Source of the DNA: Verrucomicrobiales bacterium
GTDB taxonomy: Bacteria > Verrucomicrobiota > Verrucomicrobiia > Verrucomicrobiales > DEV007
Assembly: GCA_028280355.1 (NCBI GenBank)
Contig: JANQMB010000116.1
Coordinates: 1-40,147 of the forward strand
DNA length: 40,147 nt
Direction: 5' to 3'
Part shown: piece by piece, positions 27,742 through 36,868 of the stretch
Numbering within the stretch: position 1 is the stretch's first letter
Layout: every line of letters begins with the position of its first letter
Translations under genes and position numbers: made by a program
Notes under the pieces: generated by a model
Told to the model about the DNA's origin: nothing
Seen by the model: the letters and a program-made list of their open reading frames with translations, nothing else
The model's database searches: none

Positions 27742-28222
27742 GCTGGTGCGCGACACAATTTGTCCACTTGGAATTTTTCTTTCGACGGATCTGGCCGCGC
27801 CCGCGCTTGGACCGGGAAGTCACCCCCGGACGGCGGTGGCGATGCAGCGCCCGTGGTTCAAATATGGCCACCGGCGCACTCGGTGCGGCCTGGTGGCACT
27901 CCTTGGTTTGCTGAGTTCGGGCGGTTCTGCCGTTGCCGGTCAAGGGGGGGGCATCTTCGCGGGCGGCGCGGGCGCGGCCAGTCGTCGGGCGGGCGGGGCG
28001 CACGCGCGCCGCCGCCCGCAATATTAAAGGACGAACACCGTTGCCGGTCGTTACTCGGTAGCCGCGGGATTTCTCGACGGACGTTTCGGTGCTTCGTTCG
28101 GCGCACCTCCCTGACTGGAAGCCTCATCGGTCGCTGGAACCGGGGGCGTTGTTGCCAGGAATTTGCTAGCTAAAGAGCGTAGCTCACCTGTCTTTGACTG
28201 GGCCAGGCTATCCGGGTATACT
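27742..28222. other. Intergenic region upstream of the tRNA array
   Basis: No credible ORF. The promoter of the minus-strand array should lie here; the only AT-rich candidate is TAATAT on the minus strand at 28021-28026, without a good -35. The 12-nt sequence CCGTTGCCGGTC occurs directly repeated at 27930 and 28038. The segment 27940-28020 is very GC-rich. Confidence 0.35.
28194..28222 (+). promoter_or_regulatory. Sigma-70-type promoter of the small RNA
   Basis: TTGACT at 28194-28199, a 17-nt spacer and TATACT at 28217-28222. The first hexamer matches the TTGACA consensus at 5 of 6 positions, the second TATAAT at 5 of 6. Transcription would start near 28229. Confidence 0.85.
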
Positions 28223-28228
28223 GTGCAT

Positions 28229-28317
28229 CAGCAGATGCGCACAGCCCCCGGGCCCGTCCCGGTCAATGTCGCCTCTCGGGCCCGCGACCAGTTGCCGCTG
28301 GTCGCGGGTCTTGTTTT
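28229..28317 (+). ncRNA. Candidate small RNA of about 89 nt
   Basis: A strong promoter and a strong terminator lie about 90 nt apart with no ORF between. The 5' end can form a small hairpin (GCATC-agca-GATGC), the middle has two copies of the self-complementary CGGGCCCG that can pair with each other, and the 3' end is an intrinsic terminator. It has no SRP, 6S or tRNA signature that I recognise. It is divergent from the tRNA array and about 490 nt from its first gene, so a link with the array is possible but not shown. Confidence 0.75.
28281..28317 (+). terminator. Rho-independent terminator of the small RNA
   Basis: An 11-bp perfect stem, CCCGCGACCAG with CTGGTCGCGGG, around a 6-nt loop, followed by TCTTGTTTT. 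Confidence 0.92.
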
Positions 28318-28404
28318 CCGGCTATGTCGTATGTCTAAATCGCTGTCTTTCCAAGTCTGTACGCCCTTCGGGCGCCATCTGTAAGTCGTTGTTTACCAAC
28401 AAAT

Positions 28405-28435
28405 AAAAAACCCTGCCTCCTCTCGGAATGCAGGG
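28405..28435 (-). terminator. Rho-independent terminator for a minus-strand transcript
   Basis: On the minus strand CCCTGC and GCAGGG (6 bp, 13-nt loop) are followed by TTTTTT. A second stem, CTCACG with CGTGAG (28436-28441 and 28469-28474), lies directly before it. It closes the unit that starts at the promoter near 28690. Confidence 0.75.
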
Positions 28436-28465
28436 CTCACGCGAATCCTAAAAGGTCTTTGATCC

Positions 28466-28633
28466 TTACGTGAGCCTGCCCCCCTTCTGAGTATCGCCGC
28501 CAAGGGACTCCCGCCCCAACACCGCGCCGATGACCCGGCCCGGATGGTTGGCCAGATACCCAAAGCAACTGGGCATCTCGTACCAACGCCTCCCGGCGGC
28601 AGGTATCTTGTTGGTGTTGTGTGTTGGTGACAT
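28466..28633 (-). CDS. Small NUMOD4-like protein, 55 residues
   Basis: ATG 28633 to TAA 28466. The central segment WYEMPSCFGYLANHPGRV resembles a NUMOD4 motif (W-x-x-I-P-G-F-x-G-Y-x-x-S-x-x-G-R-V), a DNA-binding element usually found next to HNH nuclease domains. It ends GGDTQKGGRL before the stop and has no nuclease domain, so it is either a fragment or a stand-alone small DNA-binding protein. A sigma-70-like promoter lies just upstream and a terminator 31 nt downstream, which supports a real transcript. No clear Shine-Dalgarno sequence is visible. A non-coding role for the transcript is the alternative. Confidence 0.45.
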   Translation of the reverse strand: MSPTHNTNKIPAAGRRWYEMPSCFGYLANHPGRVIGAVLGRESLGGDTQKGGRLT

Positions 28634-28661
28634 CGGGTTCGAAATCGTTACTGTGGCCGAC

Positions 28662-28690
28662 GTTATAACACGGGGGTACGGGAAAGTCAA
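28662..28690 (-). promoter_or_regulatory. Sigma-70-type promoter on the minus strand
   Basis: TTGACT (complement of 28685-28690), 17-nt spacer, TATAAC (complement of 28662-28667). It points to the 55-residue ORF, with a start site about 20 nt before the ATG. Confidence 0.75.
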
Positions 28691-28779
28691 GCTCTATCTT
28701 CTGCGGTATCTGAGATAATGTTAGTCAAACATATCCGGATATGTCGATGGGTCGGCCGACACCCCGGCCAGCTGGCCGG

Positions 28780-29490
28780 CTAGGCGATGTTGGTGTAGAC
28801 CGCCTGGACGTCCTCGTCGTCCTCGAGCTTGTCGACCAGCTTCTCGACCTCCTCCATCGCGGCCTCGTCGATCTCGACCGGCGAGGTGGGGATGCGCTGC
28901 AGCTTGGCCTTGACGTTCTCGATGCCGAGCTTCTCCACCGCGGCGGTGAGGGTGCCGAAGGCGGTGAAGTCACCGTATGCGTACGCGGTGCCCTCGTTGA
29001 CCTCCATCTCCTCGAGGCCGTGGTCGATGAGCTCCAACTCGACCTCCTCGATGTCGATCCCCTCGGCGACCGGGAACTGGACGACGGCCTTGCGCGAGAA
29101 CATGAACTCGAGCGATCCGGTCTGCACCATCTCGCCGCCGTTCTTGCTGAAGATGGTCTTGAGGTTGGCGACCGTGCGGTTGGTGTTGTCGGTGGCGGTC
29201 TCGACGAAGATCAGTACCCCGCCCGGCCCCTTGCCCTCGTAGTTCACCTCGGAGAACTCGGCGGCGTCCTTACCGGAGGCGCGCTTGATCGCCTTATCGA
29301 TGTTGTCCTTGGGCATGTTCTCCGCCTTGGCGTTGGCGATGGCGGTGCGCAGGGAATGGTTCGACTCGGGGTCGGGGCCGCCCGACTTGGCGGCCATGGT
29401 GATCGACCGGGACAGCTTGGGGAAGATCTTGGACATCTTGTCCCAGCGTTTCTCCTTGGCGGCGCGGCGGTATTCGAAAGCTCGTCCCAT
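28780..29490 (-). CDS. YebC/PmpR family transcription or translation factor
   Basis: 236 residues from ATG 29490, which matches the usual [21 protein letters not shown]-like opening of the family; the longer frame upstream is not needed. Visible family segments: [39 protein letters not shown], and [13 protein letters not shown]. The C-terminus ends with an acidic [17 protein letters not shown]-x-V-Y-T-N, also conserved. YebC proteins bind DNA in some species, and recent work on others supports relief of ribosome stalling. Monocistronic and upstream of a SOUL gene on the other strand. Confidence 0.95.
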   Translation of the reverse strand: MGRAFEYRRAAKEKRWDKMSKIFPKLSRSITMAAKSGGPDPESNHSLRTAIANAKAENMPKDNIDKAIKRASGKDAAEFSEVNYEGKGPGGVLIFVETATDNTNRTVANLKTIFSKNGGEMVQTGSLEFMFSRKAVVQFPVAEGIDIEEVELELIDHGLEEMEVNEGTAYAYGDFTAFGTLTAAVEKLGIENVKAKLQRIPTSPVEIDEAAMEEVEKLVDKLEDDEDVQAVYTNIA

Positions 29491-29584
29491 GGTGCGGGCT
29501 AAAGTGGGCAGATTTGCCCCCTCCGCAAGCCCCACGGGGGAGCCCCGACAGGTCCGCCCCGCGGGATCCGACGTTCCCCTTGGC

Positions 29585-30178
29585 ATGAAGACGAAGGCTC
29601 TACCCGTATTGGCCGTGCTCACCGTGCCCGCGATCGCCTACGGCGGGCTCAAGCTCAGCCGCGCCGGCTACGAGAGCCCGCGCTACAAAGTCGAGTCGAA
29701 ACAGGACGGCTTCGAGGTGAGACGCTATCCGGCGATGAAGGTGGTCAGCACCAAGATGGACCCCGCGGCGGACAGGGGGCAGCGCGACTCCCGCTTCATG
29801 CGCCTGTTCCGCTATATCGACAAGGGCAACGCCGCCGGGCAGAAGATCGCCATGACCACCCCGGTCTTCATGGAGGCCGGCGGCGAGGGCGGGGCGATGA
29901 GCTTCGTCCTGCCGGAGGGCGTCGCCGAGGCTGGCGCACCGGAGCCCGGTTCGGAGCAGGTCTACCTGGCCGAGATCGAGGGCGGCAGATACGCCGCGCT
30001 GCGCTTCAGGGGGAGCCGCTCGACCGAGGCCGAACGGAAGGCCGCCGCGCGCCTGCGCACCGCCCTGGAGAAGGCCGGCCTGAAAGGGGATACCGGCGCT
30101 CCGATCTTCGCCTACTACGACCCGCCCTGGACGCCGCGGGCGCTGCGACGCAACGAGGTACTCATCCGCCTGCGCTGA
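29585..30178 (+). CDS. SOUL family haem-binding protein
   Basis: 197 residues from ATG 29585. The N-terminus is a signal-like membrane segment (residues about 5-25). The SOUL/HBP domain follows: [25 protein letters not shown], then [27 protein letters not shown], the best conserved stretch, and a C-terminal [17 protein letters not shown]. Members bind haem or related tetrapyrroles; the haem ligand cannot be settled here because the usual histidine is not conserved across the family. Probably exported or membrane-anchored. Divergent from yebC and convergent with the DUF4407 gene. Confidence 0.92.
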   Translation: MKTKALPVLAVLTVPAIAYGGLKLSRAGYESPRYKVESKQDGFEVRRYPAMKVVSTKMDPAADRGQRDSRFMRLFRYIDKGNAAGQKIAMTTPVFMEAGGEGGAMSFVLPEGVAEAGAPEPGSEQVYLAEIEGGRYAALRFRGSRSTEAERKAAARLRTALEKAGLKGDTGAPIFAYYDPPWTPRALRRNEVLIRLR

Positions 30179-30193
30179 GGGCGGGTCAACGCA

Positions 30194-31924
30194 TCAGGCA
30201 CGGGCGGGCGCCTCGGGGCCGCTGACGAAGAAAGACTCCATCCGCCCGCGCAGGTCGGCGTAGAAGGTCTCGGCCATCTCCTCGAGCACCTGGGCGTGCT
30301 TGGACCCCGACTCGCCCCTCTCGGCCAGCCGCACGCGCTCGGTCTCCATGCGCTCCTCGAAGGAGCGCTCCAGCTCCATGAGGTGCTCGAGGAACTCCTT
30401 CGCCGCCCGCGAGCGGTCGACGCCCTCGATCAGGGCCTGCTCCAGCGGGCGGTTGTTCTTGGTCGCCAGCAGGAGGCCGCCGCCTTCGAGCCCGTCCATG
30501 TAGGTCTCGTAGCTGTTCAGGAAGGCCTTGCGCTCCTTGTCGTAGCGCACCTCGTCGCAGTCGACCAGCGTGTCGTAGGGGCCGGGTTTGGAGAAGAACT
30601 TCACGACCAGCGGGATGGTGTCCACCAGCATGAACAGGCCGGCCAGGACCAGGTAGGCGATCAGGGCGAACTGGCCGCCCTCCTCCCCGGCGCCGAACAG
30701 GCCGTGCAGGGCGAGGGTCTGGGTGAGGATGTCGCGCCGCGGCTCGGCGGCGATGGCCTCGATGCGGCCCCGCTCGTCGTCGGCGAGCGCCGCGATCTCC
30801 CCCTGCAGGCGCTCGAGCTCTGCGGTGCGCGCGGCGATCTGCGTGTCGATGCCGTCGCGGACGGCCTTCTGCTGCTCGATGAACAGGTCGACCTGCCTCT
30901 CCTGCACCTTGTGGTTCAGGGCGGCGACCCGATCGCGCTCGGCCTGCTCCGCCTCCGCCTGCACCGCGGCGGCGGCGAGGAACTCGCCGGTGACCCTCTC
31001 TTCTGTCGCGGCGACCATGCCGCGCAGCTGGCCGAGCTCGGAGGTCTGCGCCTCCAGCTGGTCGCTGAGGCGCTTGGTCTCGGCGCGCCGCCAGGCGAGC
31101 TGGTCGTCGCGGATGCTGCGGGCGCGCGGCCCGAGGCCGACGATGCCGCTGCGCTGGCCGTTGACCTCCCGCTCGAACTCGCGCTGCCAGAAGTCGAGCT
31201 CGCCCTGCAGCTTCTGGTAGTCGGTCTGCAGGCCCGCGCTGGAGGCTTCGACCTCGGCGATGCGGGCGACCTGCGCACCGGTCGCCGAGCCGATCTTCGC
31301 CTCGAGCGCGGCGCGCGCCTCGTCGTCGAGCCCGTCGGCCGGCGCCGCCCCACCCACCTTATCGTTCTCGACGATGAAGTTCGCCTGGTAGGTGGCGTCG
31401 CGCTGGCCGCGCAGGGCGTCGATCTGGGTCTCGACGTTGGTCAGGCGCGTCTCGACCTCCGCCTTGTCGGCCGCGAACTCGTCGCGCAGGGCGACGATCT
31501 CCGCCTCGCGCTCCTCCTCGATCACCGAGTTCACCGTGTCCTTGAACAACAGCAGCGTGAGCGGGTGCGAGATCGTCAGCCCCATCAGCACGGCGACCAC
31601 GATGCGCAGCGCGAACTGCCCCAGCTTGCGCAGCAGCGGCTGGTACGAGCGGTAGGTGGCGAGCAGCGCCCGGTCGATGGTCAGGATAATGAAGCCCCAG
31701 ACCAGGCTGACCGCCGTGATGACCAGCGGGTCCGAGGTCAGGGTGGACATCGCATAGGCGCTGGCGAGGATCGCGAAGGCGGTCGGCACGAGCACGGTGG
31801 CGCCGAAGGCCACGTACTTGCGCTGCTCCCACTCCGGGCATCTCTCGAGGCTGTCGGTCGAGGCCCCGGAGAGCCAGAAGAAGGTTCGGCGGACGGCGCG
31901 CTGGAAGGTGTTCGGTTGGGACAT
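30194..31924 (-). CDS. DUF4407 membrane protein
   Basis: 576 residues. The N-terminal 130 residues hold three or four membrane segments (VAFGATVLVPTAFAILASAY; LVITAVSLVWGFIILTIDRAL; ALRIVVAVLMGLTISHPLTL), with the I-D-R-A-L and LSGA motifs of DUF4407. Next comes a long coiled coil of about 270 residues rich in E, Q, R and A. One more membrane segment (FALIAYLVLAGLFMLVDTIPLVVKFF) and a helical cytoplasmic tail follow. Family function is unknown. Full length for the family. Monocistronic with GC-rich flanks. Confidence 0.88.
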   Translation of the reverse strand: MSQPNTFQRAVRRTFFWLSGASTDSLERCPEWEQRKYVAFGATVLVPTAFAILASAYAMSTLTSDPLVITAVSLVWGFIILTIDRALLATYRSYQPLLRKLGQFALRIVVAVLMGLTISHPLTLLLFKDTVNSVIEEEREAEIVALRDEFAADKAEVETRLTNVETQIDALRGQRDATYQANFIVENDKVGGAAPADGLDDEARAALEAKIGSATGAQVARIAEVEASSAGLQTDYQKLQGELDFWQREFEREVNGQRSGIVGLGPRARSIRDDQLAWRRAETKRLSDQLEAQTSELGQLRGMVAATEERVTGEFLAAAAVQAEAEQAERDRVAALNHKVQERQVDLFIEQQKAVRDGIDTQIAARTAELERLQGEIAALADDERGRIEAIAAEPRRDILTQTLALHGLFGAGEEGGQFALIAYLVLAGLFMLVDTIPLVVKFFSKPGPYDTLVDCDEVRYDKERKAFLNSYETYMDGLEGGGLLLATKNNRPLEQALIEGVDRSRAAKEFLEHLMELERSFEERMETERVRLAERGESGSKHAQVLEEMAETFYADLRGRMESFFVSGPEAPARA

Positions 31925-32109
31925 GGGCTGGGTCGGTTGGCAACAGGCGGTTTAACCCAAGGACAACGCCCCCCGGATCCCGGCCTTTCAACAAAAATGC
32001 GCCGGCGGCCAACTTCGCCGGCGGGGCAGAGCGGGCGGGCGGGCCGCCGGAAACTTTATAAAAAACTCGGCGGACCCAACGGTCGCACGAGCCGGTCGCG
32101 GGGTCTGGC

Positions 32110-33903
32110 CTAGAGCCGCGAGGCCAGGAGTTCCCGCTGGAAGACGAGCTCCTTCGGCAGGTGGTCGTGCAGCTTGAGATAGAGCTCGCCCTGCGAGAGG
32201 AACTCGCGCTTCCAATCCTCCCGGTCGATCGCCATGACGCGCTCGAAGTCCTCCCGCGTGAACCCCTCGAGCCCCTCGGTCTCGAAGTCCTCCCAGTGCG
32301 GGATCCAGCCGATCTGCGTCTCGTGGCCGGGGATGCGGCCGCGGCAGCGCTCGATGATCCACTCCAACACCCGCATGTTCTCCCGGAAGCCCGGCCAGAG
32401 GAAGTTGCCGTCCTCGTCGCGGCGGAACCAGTTCACGTGGAAGATGCGCGGCAGGTATTTGATATAGCTGCGCATCTCGATCCAGTGCTGGAAATAGTCG
32501 CCCATGTTGTAGCCGCAGAAGGGCAGCATGGCCATCGGGTCGCGGCGCACGACGCCGGCCTCCCCCTCTGCCGCGGCGGTGGTCTCCGACCCGACGGTGG
32601 CGCCGATGTAGACGCCGTGGGTCCAGTTGAAGGCCTGGTAGACCAGCGGCATGGTGCCCGGGCGGCGGCCGCCGAAGATGATCGCGTCGATCGGCACCCC
32701 GTCCGGGAAGTCGTATGCCGGGTCGATGCCCGGGTTCTGTTCGGCCGGCGCGGTGAAGCGCGAGTTCGGGTGCGCCGCCGGCTCCCCGGAACCCGGCGAC
32801 CACGGGCGCCCCTTCCAGTCGGTGATCCCCTCCGGCGGCTCGTCGGTCATCTCCTCCCACCAGACGTCGCCGTCCGCCGTCAGCGCGACGTTGGTGAAAA
32901 TCGTGTTCTTCGCCATGGCCGCCATGGCGTTGGGGTTCGAGTGCTCCGAGGTTCCGGGCGCCACGCCGAAGTAGCCCGCCTCCGGGTTCATCGCATACAG
33001 CCGCCCGTCGCGGCCGGGCTTCAGCCAGGCGATGTCGTCGCCGATGGTGGTGACCTTCCAGCCCTCGTAGGCGTCGGGCGGGATCAGCATGGAGAAGTTG
33101 GTCTTGCCGCAGGCGCTCGGGAAAGCGGCGGCGACGAAGGTCTTCTCGCCGTCCGGCGACTCGCAGCCGAGGATCAGCATGTGCTCGGCCATCCAGCCCT
33201 CGTCGCGCGCCATCGCGCTGGCGATGCGCAGGGCTAGGCATTTTTTCCCTAGCAAAGCGTTGCCACCATAACCACTGCCGAAGCTCCAGATCGCCCGCTC
33301 GTCGGGGAAGTGGACGATGTACTTGGTCTCATTGCAGGGCCAGGGCACGTCGCCCTCCCCGTCGGCGAGGGGCATGCCGACGCTGTGCACGCAGGGCACG
33401 AACTCGCCGTCCGGCCCGAGCCGCTCGAGCACCTGGTTGCCGATGCGCGCCATGATGCGCATGTTGACGACGACGTATGGCGAGTCGCTGATCTCGACCC
33501 CGACCTGGGCCAGCGGCGAGTCGGTCGGCCCCATGCAGAAGGGGATGACGTACATGGTGCGGCCGCGCATGCAGCCGTCGAACAGGCCCCACAGGGTCGC
33601 GTGCATCTCCTCCGGGTCGGCCCAGTTGTTGGTCGGCCCGGCGTCGACCTGGCGCTTGCTGCAGATGAAGGTGCGGGACTCGACCCTGGCGACGTCCCCC
33701 GGGTCGGAGCGGGCGAGGAAGCAGCCCGGGCGCTTCTCCTCGTCGAGCTTGATGAAGGTGCCGGCATCGACCAGCTCGCCGCAGAGCCGCTCGTATTCCG
33801 CATCGGTGCCGTCGCACCAGTGCACCGCGTCCGGCCGGCAGTGGGCGGCGATGCTGGCGACCCAGTCCTTGAGCTTCTGGTGGCCGATCTCGGAGGCGTC
33901 CAT
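32110..33903 (-). CDS. pckG: Phosphoenolpyruvate carboxykinase (GTP)
   Basis: 597 residues from ATG 33903; the open frame further upstream is not coding. The enzyme decarboxylates and phosphorylates oxaloacetate to PEP using GTP, the entry to gluconeogenesis. Visible features: [26 protein letters not shown]-type N-terminal domain, [30 protein letters not shown], and the GTP-class P-loop PSACGKTN with its reactive cysteine. Later [14 protein letters not shown] and [14 protein letters not shown] bind nucleotide and metal. All signature segments are intact and the length is standard. GTP class, not the ATP class, fits the PVC assignment. Confidence 0.97.
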   Translation of the reverse strand: MDASEIGHQKLKDWVASIAAHCRPDAVHWCDGTDAEYERLCGELVDAGTFIKLDEEKRPGCFLARSDPGDVARVESRTFICSKRQVDAGPTNNWADPEEMHATLWGLFDGCMRGRTMYVIPFCMGPTDSPLAQVGVEISDSPYVVVNMRIMARIGNQVLERLGPDGEFVPCVHSVGMPLADGEGDVPWPCNETKYIVHFPDERAIWSFGSGYGGNALLGKKCLALRIASAMARDEGWMAEHMLILGCESPDGEKTFVAAAFPSACGKTNFSMLIPPDAYEGWKVTTIGDDIAWLKPGRDGRLYAMNPEAGYFGVAPGTSEHSNPNAMAAMAKNTIFTNVALTADGDVWWEEMTDEPPEGITDWKGRPWSPGSGEPAAHPNSRFTAPAEQNPGIDPAYDFPDGVPIDAIIFGGRRPGTMPLVYQAFNWTHGVYIGATVGSETTAAAEGEAGVVRRDPMAMLPFCGYNMGDYFQHWIEMRSYIKYLPRIFHVNWFRRDEDGNFLWPGFRENMRVLEWIIERCRGRIPGHETQIGWIPHWEDFETEGLEGFTREDFERVMAIDREDWKREFLSQGELYLKLHDHLPKELVFQRELLASRL

Positions 33904-34023
33904 CGCATGAGATACACCCGATCGGACCGGTGGCAATCCCCCGCTTCGCGGCCGCCGCTGCCCCGCGGTACCGCACAGCCCCCGCGGGCTGGATTTCCCC
34001 GCGCCGTCTGCTATATCGGGGCC

Positions 34024-34830
34024 ATGCACCAGCCGCCCGACCCGAGCCTGCCCGCCATCGACCGGCTGCGCGCCATCGTCCACCTGCTGCGCGCCCCGGG
34101 GGGCTGCCCCTGGGACATCGAGCAGACCCAGCAGAGCCTGATCCCCAACCTGCTCGAGGAGGCCTACGAGGCGGCCGACGCGATCCGCACCGACAACGTC
34201 GAGCACATGCGCGAGGAGCTCGGCGACCTGCTCCTGCAGGTGGTGATGCAGAGCGAGATCGCCTCCGAGACCGGCCGCTTCGGGCTGGACGAGGTCGCCG
34301 CCGAGGTCGGCGACAAGCTGGTGCGCCGCCACCCGCACGTGTTTGGCGACGACGAGGCCGGCGACAGCGGTGAAGTGCTCAAGCGCTGGGAGGAGATCAA
34401 GCGGGCCGAGAAAGGCGATGCCAAGGGGGGCGTCCTCGACGGCATCCCCGGCGGGATCCCCGCGCTGATGCGGGCGGCGGTGATGCAGAAGAAGGTCGAG
34501 AAGGTCGGCTTCGACTGGCCCGACGCGGCGGCGGTGATCCCGAAGATCCGCGAGGAGCTCGACGAGGTCGAGGAGGTGCTGGGCGACGATGGCGCCCGCG
34601 ACGAGGCGGCGCTGGCCGAGGAGCTCGGCGACCTGCTGTTCGCGGTGGTCAACCTGGCGCGCAAGCTGAAGATGGACCCCGAGTCCCTGCTCGCCGCCGC
34701 CAACGAGAAGTTCGCCCGCCGTTTCCGCAAGGTCGAGGAACTCCTCGAATCCGCCGGGGGCTCCGCCGCCGCCGCCAGCACCGACGAACTCGAATCCGCC
34801 TGGGAGACCGCCAAAACTACCCCGGTGTAG
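34024..34830 (+). CDS. mazG: Nucleoside triphosphate pyrophosphohydrolase MazG
   Basis: 268 residues from ATG 34024. MazG hydrolyses NTPs to NMP and PPi and lowers the effect of (p)ppGpp-linked stress or removes non-canonical nucleotides. Two MazG domains are visible. The first has [27 protein letters not shown] and the metal site [11 protein letters not shown]; the second has [10 protein letters not shown] and [17 protein letters not shown] with its EExxE-type ligands. Between them is the [11 protein letters not shown] linker. Length and motifs are those of the standard two-domain bacterial enzyme. Divergent from pckG. Confidence 0.95.
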   Translation: MHQPPDPSLPAIDRLRAIVHLLRAPGGCPWDIEQTQQSLIPNLLEEAYEAADAIRTDNVEHMREELGDLLLQVVMQSEIASETGRFGLDEVAAEVGDKLVRRHPHVFGDDEAGDSGEVLKRWEEIKRAEKGDAKGGVLDGIPGGIPALMRAAVMQKKVEKVGFDWPDAAAVIPKIREELDEVEEVLGDDGARDEAALAEELGDLLFAVVNLARKLKMDPESLLAAANEKFARRFRKVEELLESAGGSAAAASTDELESAWETAKTTPV

Positions 34831-34899
34831 TTCCTAGGCGGATCGCCCGAACCCCCTTGCTGAATACTGAAAACTGAACACTAACAAACTCCGCCTCTC

Positions 34900-35664
34900 A
34901 TGGACTGGCTCAACATCGTCTTCACCCTGCTCATGCTCGTGCTGCTCCAGGCGGTGCTCGGTTTCGACAACCTGCTCTACATCTCGCTGGAGTCGAAGCG
35001 CGCCCCCGAGGACAAGCAGGCGGCGGTGCGCAAGATCGGCATCGGCATGGCGGTGGTGCTGCGCATCGTGCTGCTGTTCGTCCTCACCAAGCTGATCTCG
35101 CTGTTTGTCGAACCTTTCCTGACGATCCCCGAGGGCGGCTGGTTCTCCGGATCGTTCAACGTCGAGAGCGTGATCGTGCTCGCCGGCGGGGTGTTCATCA
35201 TCTACACCGCGACCAAGGAGATCTTCCACATGATCGGGACGCACGACCTCGAGCACGCCGGGGACAAGAAGCCGAAGTCCGCCGGGCAGGTGATCTTCTG
35301 GATCGTGTTGATGAACCTGGTGTTCTCCTTCGACTCCATCCTCAGCGCGATGGCGCTCACCGACAACTTCTGGGTGATGGCGGCCGCCATCGTCATCGGC
35401 GGGGTGCTGATGATCGTCCTGGCCGACAGCATCTCCAAGTTCCTCTCCAAGAACCGGCTCTACGAGGTGCTCGGCCTGTTCATCCTGTTCATCGTCGGCA
35501 TCATGTTGTTGTCGGAGGGCGCGCACAAGGCGCACCTCCACCTGTTCGGCCACGAGGTCACCGCGATGAGCAAGGCGACCTTCTACTTCGTCATCGCGGT
35601 GTTGGTGCTGATCGACATCGTGCAGGGCAAGTACCAGAAGAAGCTGCTGGCGAGGGCGGCCTAG
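34900..35664 (+). CDS. TerC family integral membrane protein
   Basis: 254 residues with about seven membrane segments. The TerC signatures are LLQAVLGFDNLLYISLES near the N-terminus and NLVFSFDSILSAMALTD in the middle, both with the F-D-N/S acidic motif inside the membrane. The family is linked to metal ion homeostasis, notably Mn2+ efflux for secreted enzymes, and to tellurite resistance. Starts 69 nt after mazG, preceded by a sequence with ACTGAAAACTGAAC repeats; same strand, so the two may be cotranscribed. Ends in a basic tail. Confidence 0.92.
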   Translation: MDWLNIVFTLLMLVLLQAVLGFDNLLYISLESKRAPEDKQAAVRKIGIGMAVVLRIVLLFVLTKLISLFVEPFLTIPEGGWFSGSFNVESVIVLAGGVFIIYTATKEIFHMIGTHDLEHAGDKKPKSAGQVIFWIVLMNLVFSFDSILSAMALTDNFWVMAAAIVIGGVLMIVLADSISKFLSKNRLYEVLGLFILFIVGIMLLSEGAHKAHLHLFGHEVTAMSKATFYFVIAVLVLIDIVQGKYQKKLLARAA

Positions 35665-35717
35665 GGCACCTTGAAACGAGTTGCACCCCGCTAGACGAGG
35701 CCGGCATCGCCCCCCAC

Positions 35718-35800
35718 GGCGCTCTCGGCGAGAGCGCCCTACCGCGTCGCGGGTGCGCGGACGCCATGGGCGAAGGTAGGGCGGCCTCGATGAGGCCGCC
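35718..35800. repeat. Inverted pair of GTAG-headed REP hairpins
   Basis: Minus-oriented unit at 35718-35742: GTAG then GGCGCTCTC-gcc-GAGAGCGCC. Plus-oriented unit at 35776-35800: GTAG then GGCGGCCTC-gat-GAGGCCGCC, identical to the unit at 8.7 kb. They occupy the 322-nt gap between the TerC-type gene and the next membrane protein; the rest of the gap shows no gene. Confidence 0.88.
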
Positions 35801-35986
35801 GCCTGGCGCGAGATCTGCTCCCCGCAGAAGTCGTATCTCAATTCAAGCTGCTCTAGGGGACCGCGGGACCCGCTGCAGACACGGGGAATTCGCTTGCCCG
35901 CCGCCGGCCGGTCACCCAAGGTCACCCCATCCGGGCGGCGGGCCAGTCCGTACCCAGGGCGCAGGATATCGAGACGGGACACGACG

Positions 35987-36835
35987 ATGGTAAAGGTGGC
36001 AAAGGCGGCGGGGGTCTACATCGGGATCCCGCTGTTGCTGGGTGTCGCGATGCTGTTGTTAACGCGCCTCTCGGCGGAGAGCATCCCGAGCGTCTTCCGG
36101 ATCGGACTGACGGCTGCGCCACTCCTGGCGATCCTGATCCTCGCCCTTAGGTCCCCCGGCCTACCACATTTCGAAGCGGTTGCCGGGCCCCGACACGGCT
36201 TCGACCCAGGCTCCCTCATCTCTTGCCTCAAACACCCGGCGGCCAGCATCCTAGGTGGGATCGTCGTGCTCCTCGCCTTCGTCCTGCCGCTAGCGGCGCT
36301 CGCCATCAAAGCCCTGCTCTGGACGCTCGGCAACGAGCCGTTCCGCTCCTGGCACCCGGTGCTGTTCTCCCTGATCGTCGCCGCGCTATTCGTCGTCCGG
36401 CTGATCGGGCCGGACCGCGCGCCGACGTGGAAGAAGCTATCCGCGGTCTGGCTGAAGGTGCCCAAGCTCGGGGGCGCGACGATCGTCGGGGTGTCCGCTT
36501 TCGCGCTGCTCGGTTTCGTCGAACCCCTCAAAGCCGCCGCCCAGGGTTCGCCGTATCTCAACAGGCCGCTGGTGGGGTGGATGTTTATCGCCGCGGCCGG
36601 CCTAGTGCTGGTCGCCCACCTGTTCGTCTACCTCGGCCAGATCGGGGAGATCGACGAGGACTCCGACCGCCCCGCCGGCTACTTCTACCCCGCGTTCTAT
36701 ACCGCCATCTCGTCGAACGTCCTGGTCTTCGCCCTGCTGATGTCGACGCTGGTGATCCTCGCCTCGGCGGACTATTCGGCGGCGCCCGCCGGGGAGGCTG
36801 CCGGCCAGCCCCCGGGGGCGGCGGCCGACGGTTGA
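35987..36835 (+). CDS. Integral membrane protein of unknown function
   Basis: 282 residues from ATG 35987; an upstream frame to 35894 has no hydrophobic start and is unlikely. Seven or eight hydrophobic segments can be counted (residues about 10-28, 37-53, 83-107, 118-137, 160-176, 191-206, 238-265), with short loops and a C-terminal A/G/P-rich tail. A conserved-looking DEDSDRPAGYFYPAFYTAISSN segment lies before the last helix. I do not recognise a family. Inner membrane. It precedes the DUF1287 gene by 33 nt and may be cotranscribed. Confidence 0.75.
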   Translation: MVKVAKAAGVYIGIPLLLGVAMLLLTRLSAESIPSVFRIGLTAAPLLAILILALRSPGLPHFEAVAGPRHGFDPGSLISCLKHPAASILGGIVVLLAFVLPLAALAIKALLWTLGNEPFRSWHPVLFSLIVAALFVVRLIGPDRAPTWKKLSAVWLKVPKLGGATIVGVSAFALLGFVEPLKAAAQGSPYLNRPLVGWMFIAAAGLVLVAHLFVYLGQIGEIDEDSDRPAGYFYPAFYTAISSNVLVFALLMSTLVILASADYSAAPAGEAAGQPPGAAADG

Positions 36836-36868
36836 AAGACCGGCGCCCGGGCGACGTATCTCTCCCCC

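Noticed and set aside
28229-28317. SRP (4.5S) RNA for the plus-strand small RNA
   Set aside because: The conserved SRP apical loop with its GGAA and AGCA sequences is absent.
28405-28690. 6S RNA, tmRNA or RNase P RNA for the minus-strand transcript
   Set aside because: No tRNA-like ends, no conserved RNase P or 6S features could be found, and a short ORF with a NUMOD4-like motif fits inside.
30296-32113. 605-residue plus-strand ORF opposite the DUF4407 gene
   Set aside because: Mirror of a GC-rich coiled coil; it has no domain and the minus frame has clear membrane segments.
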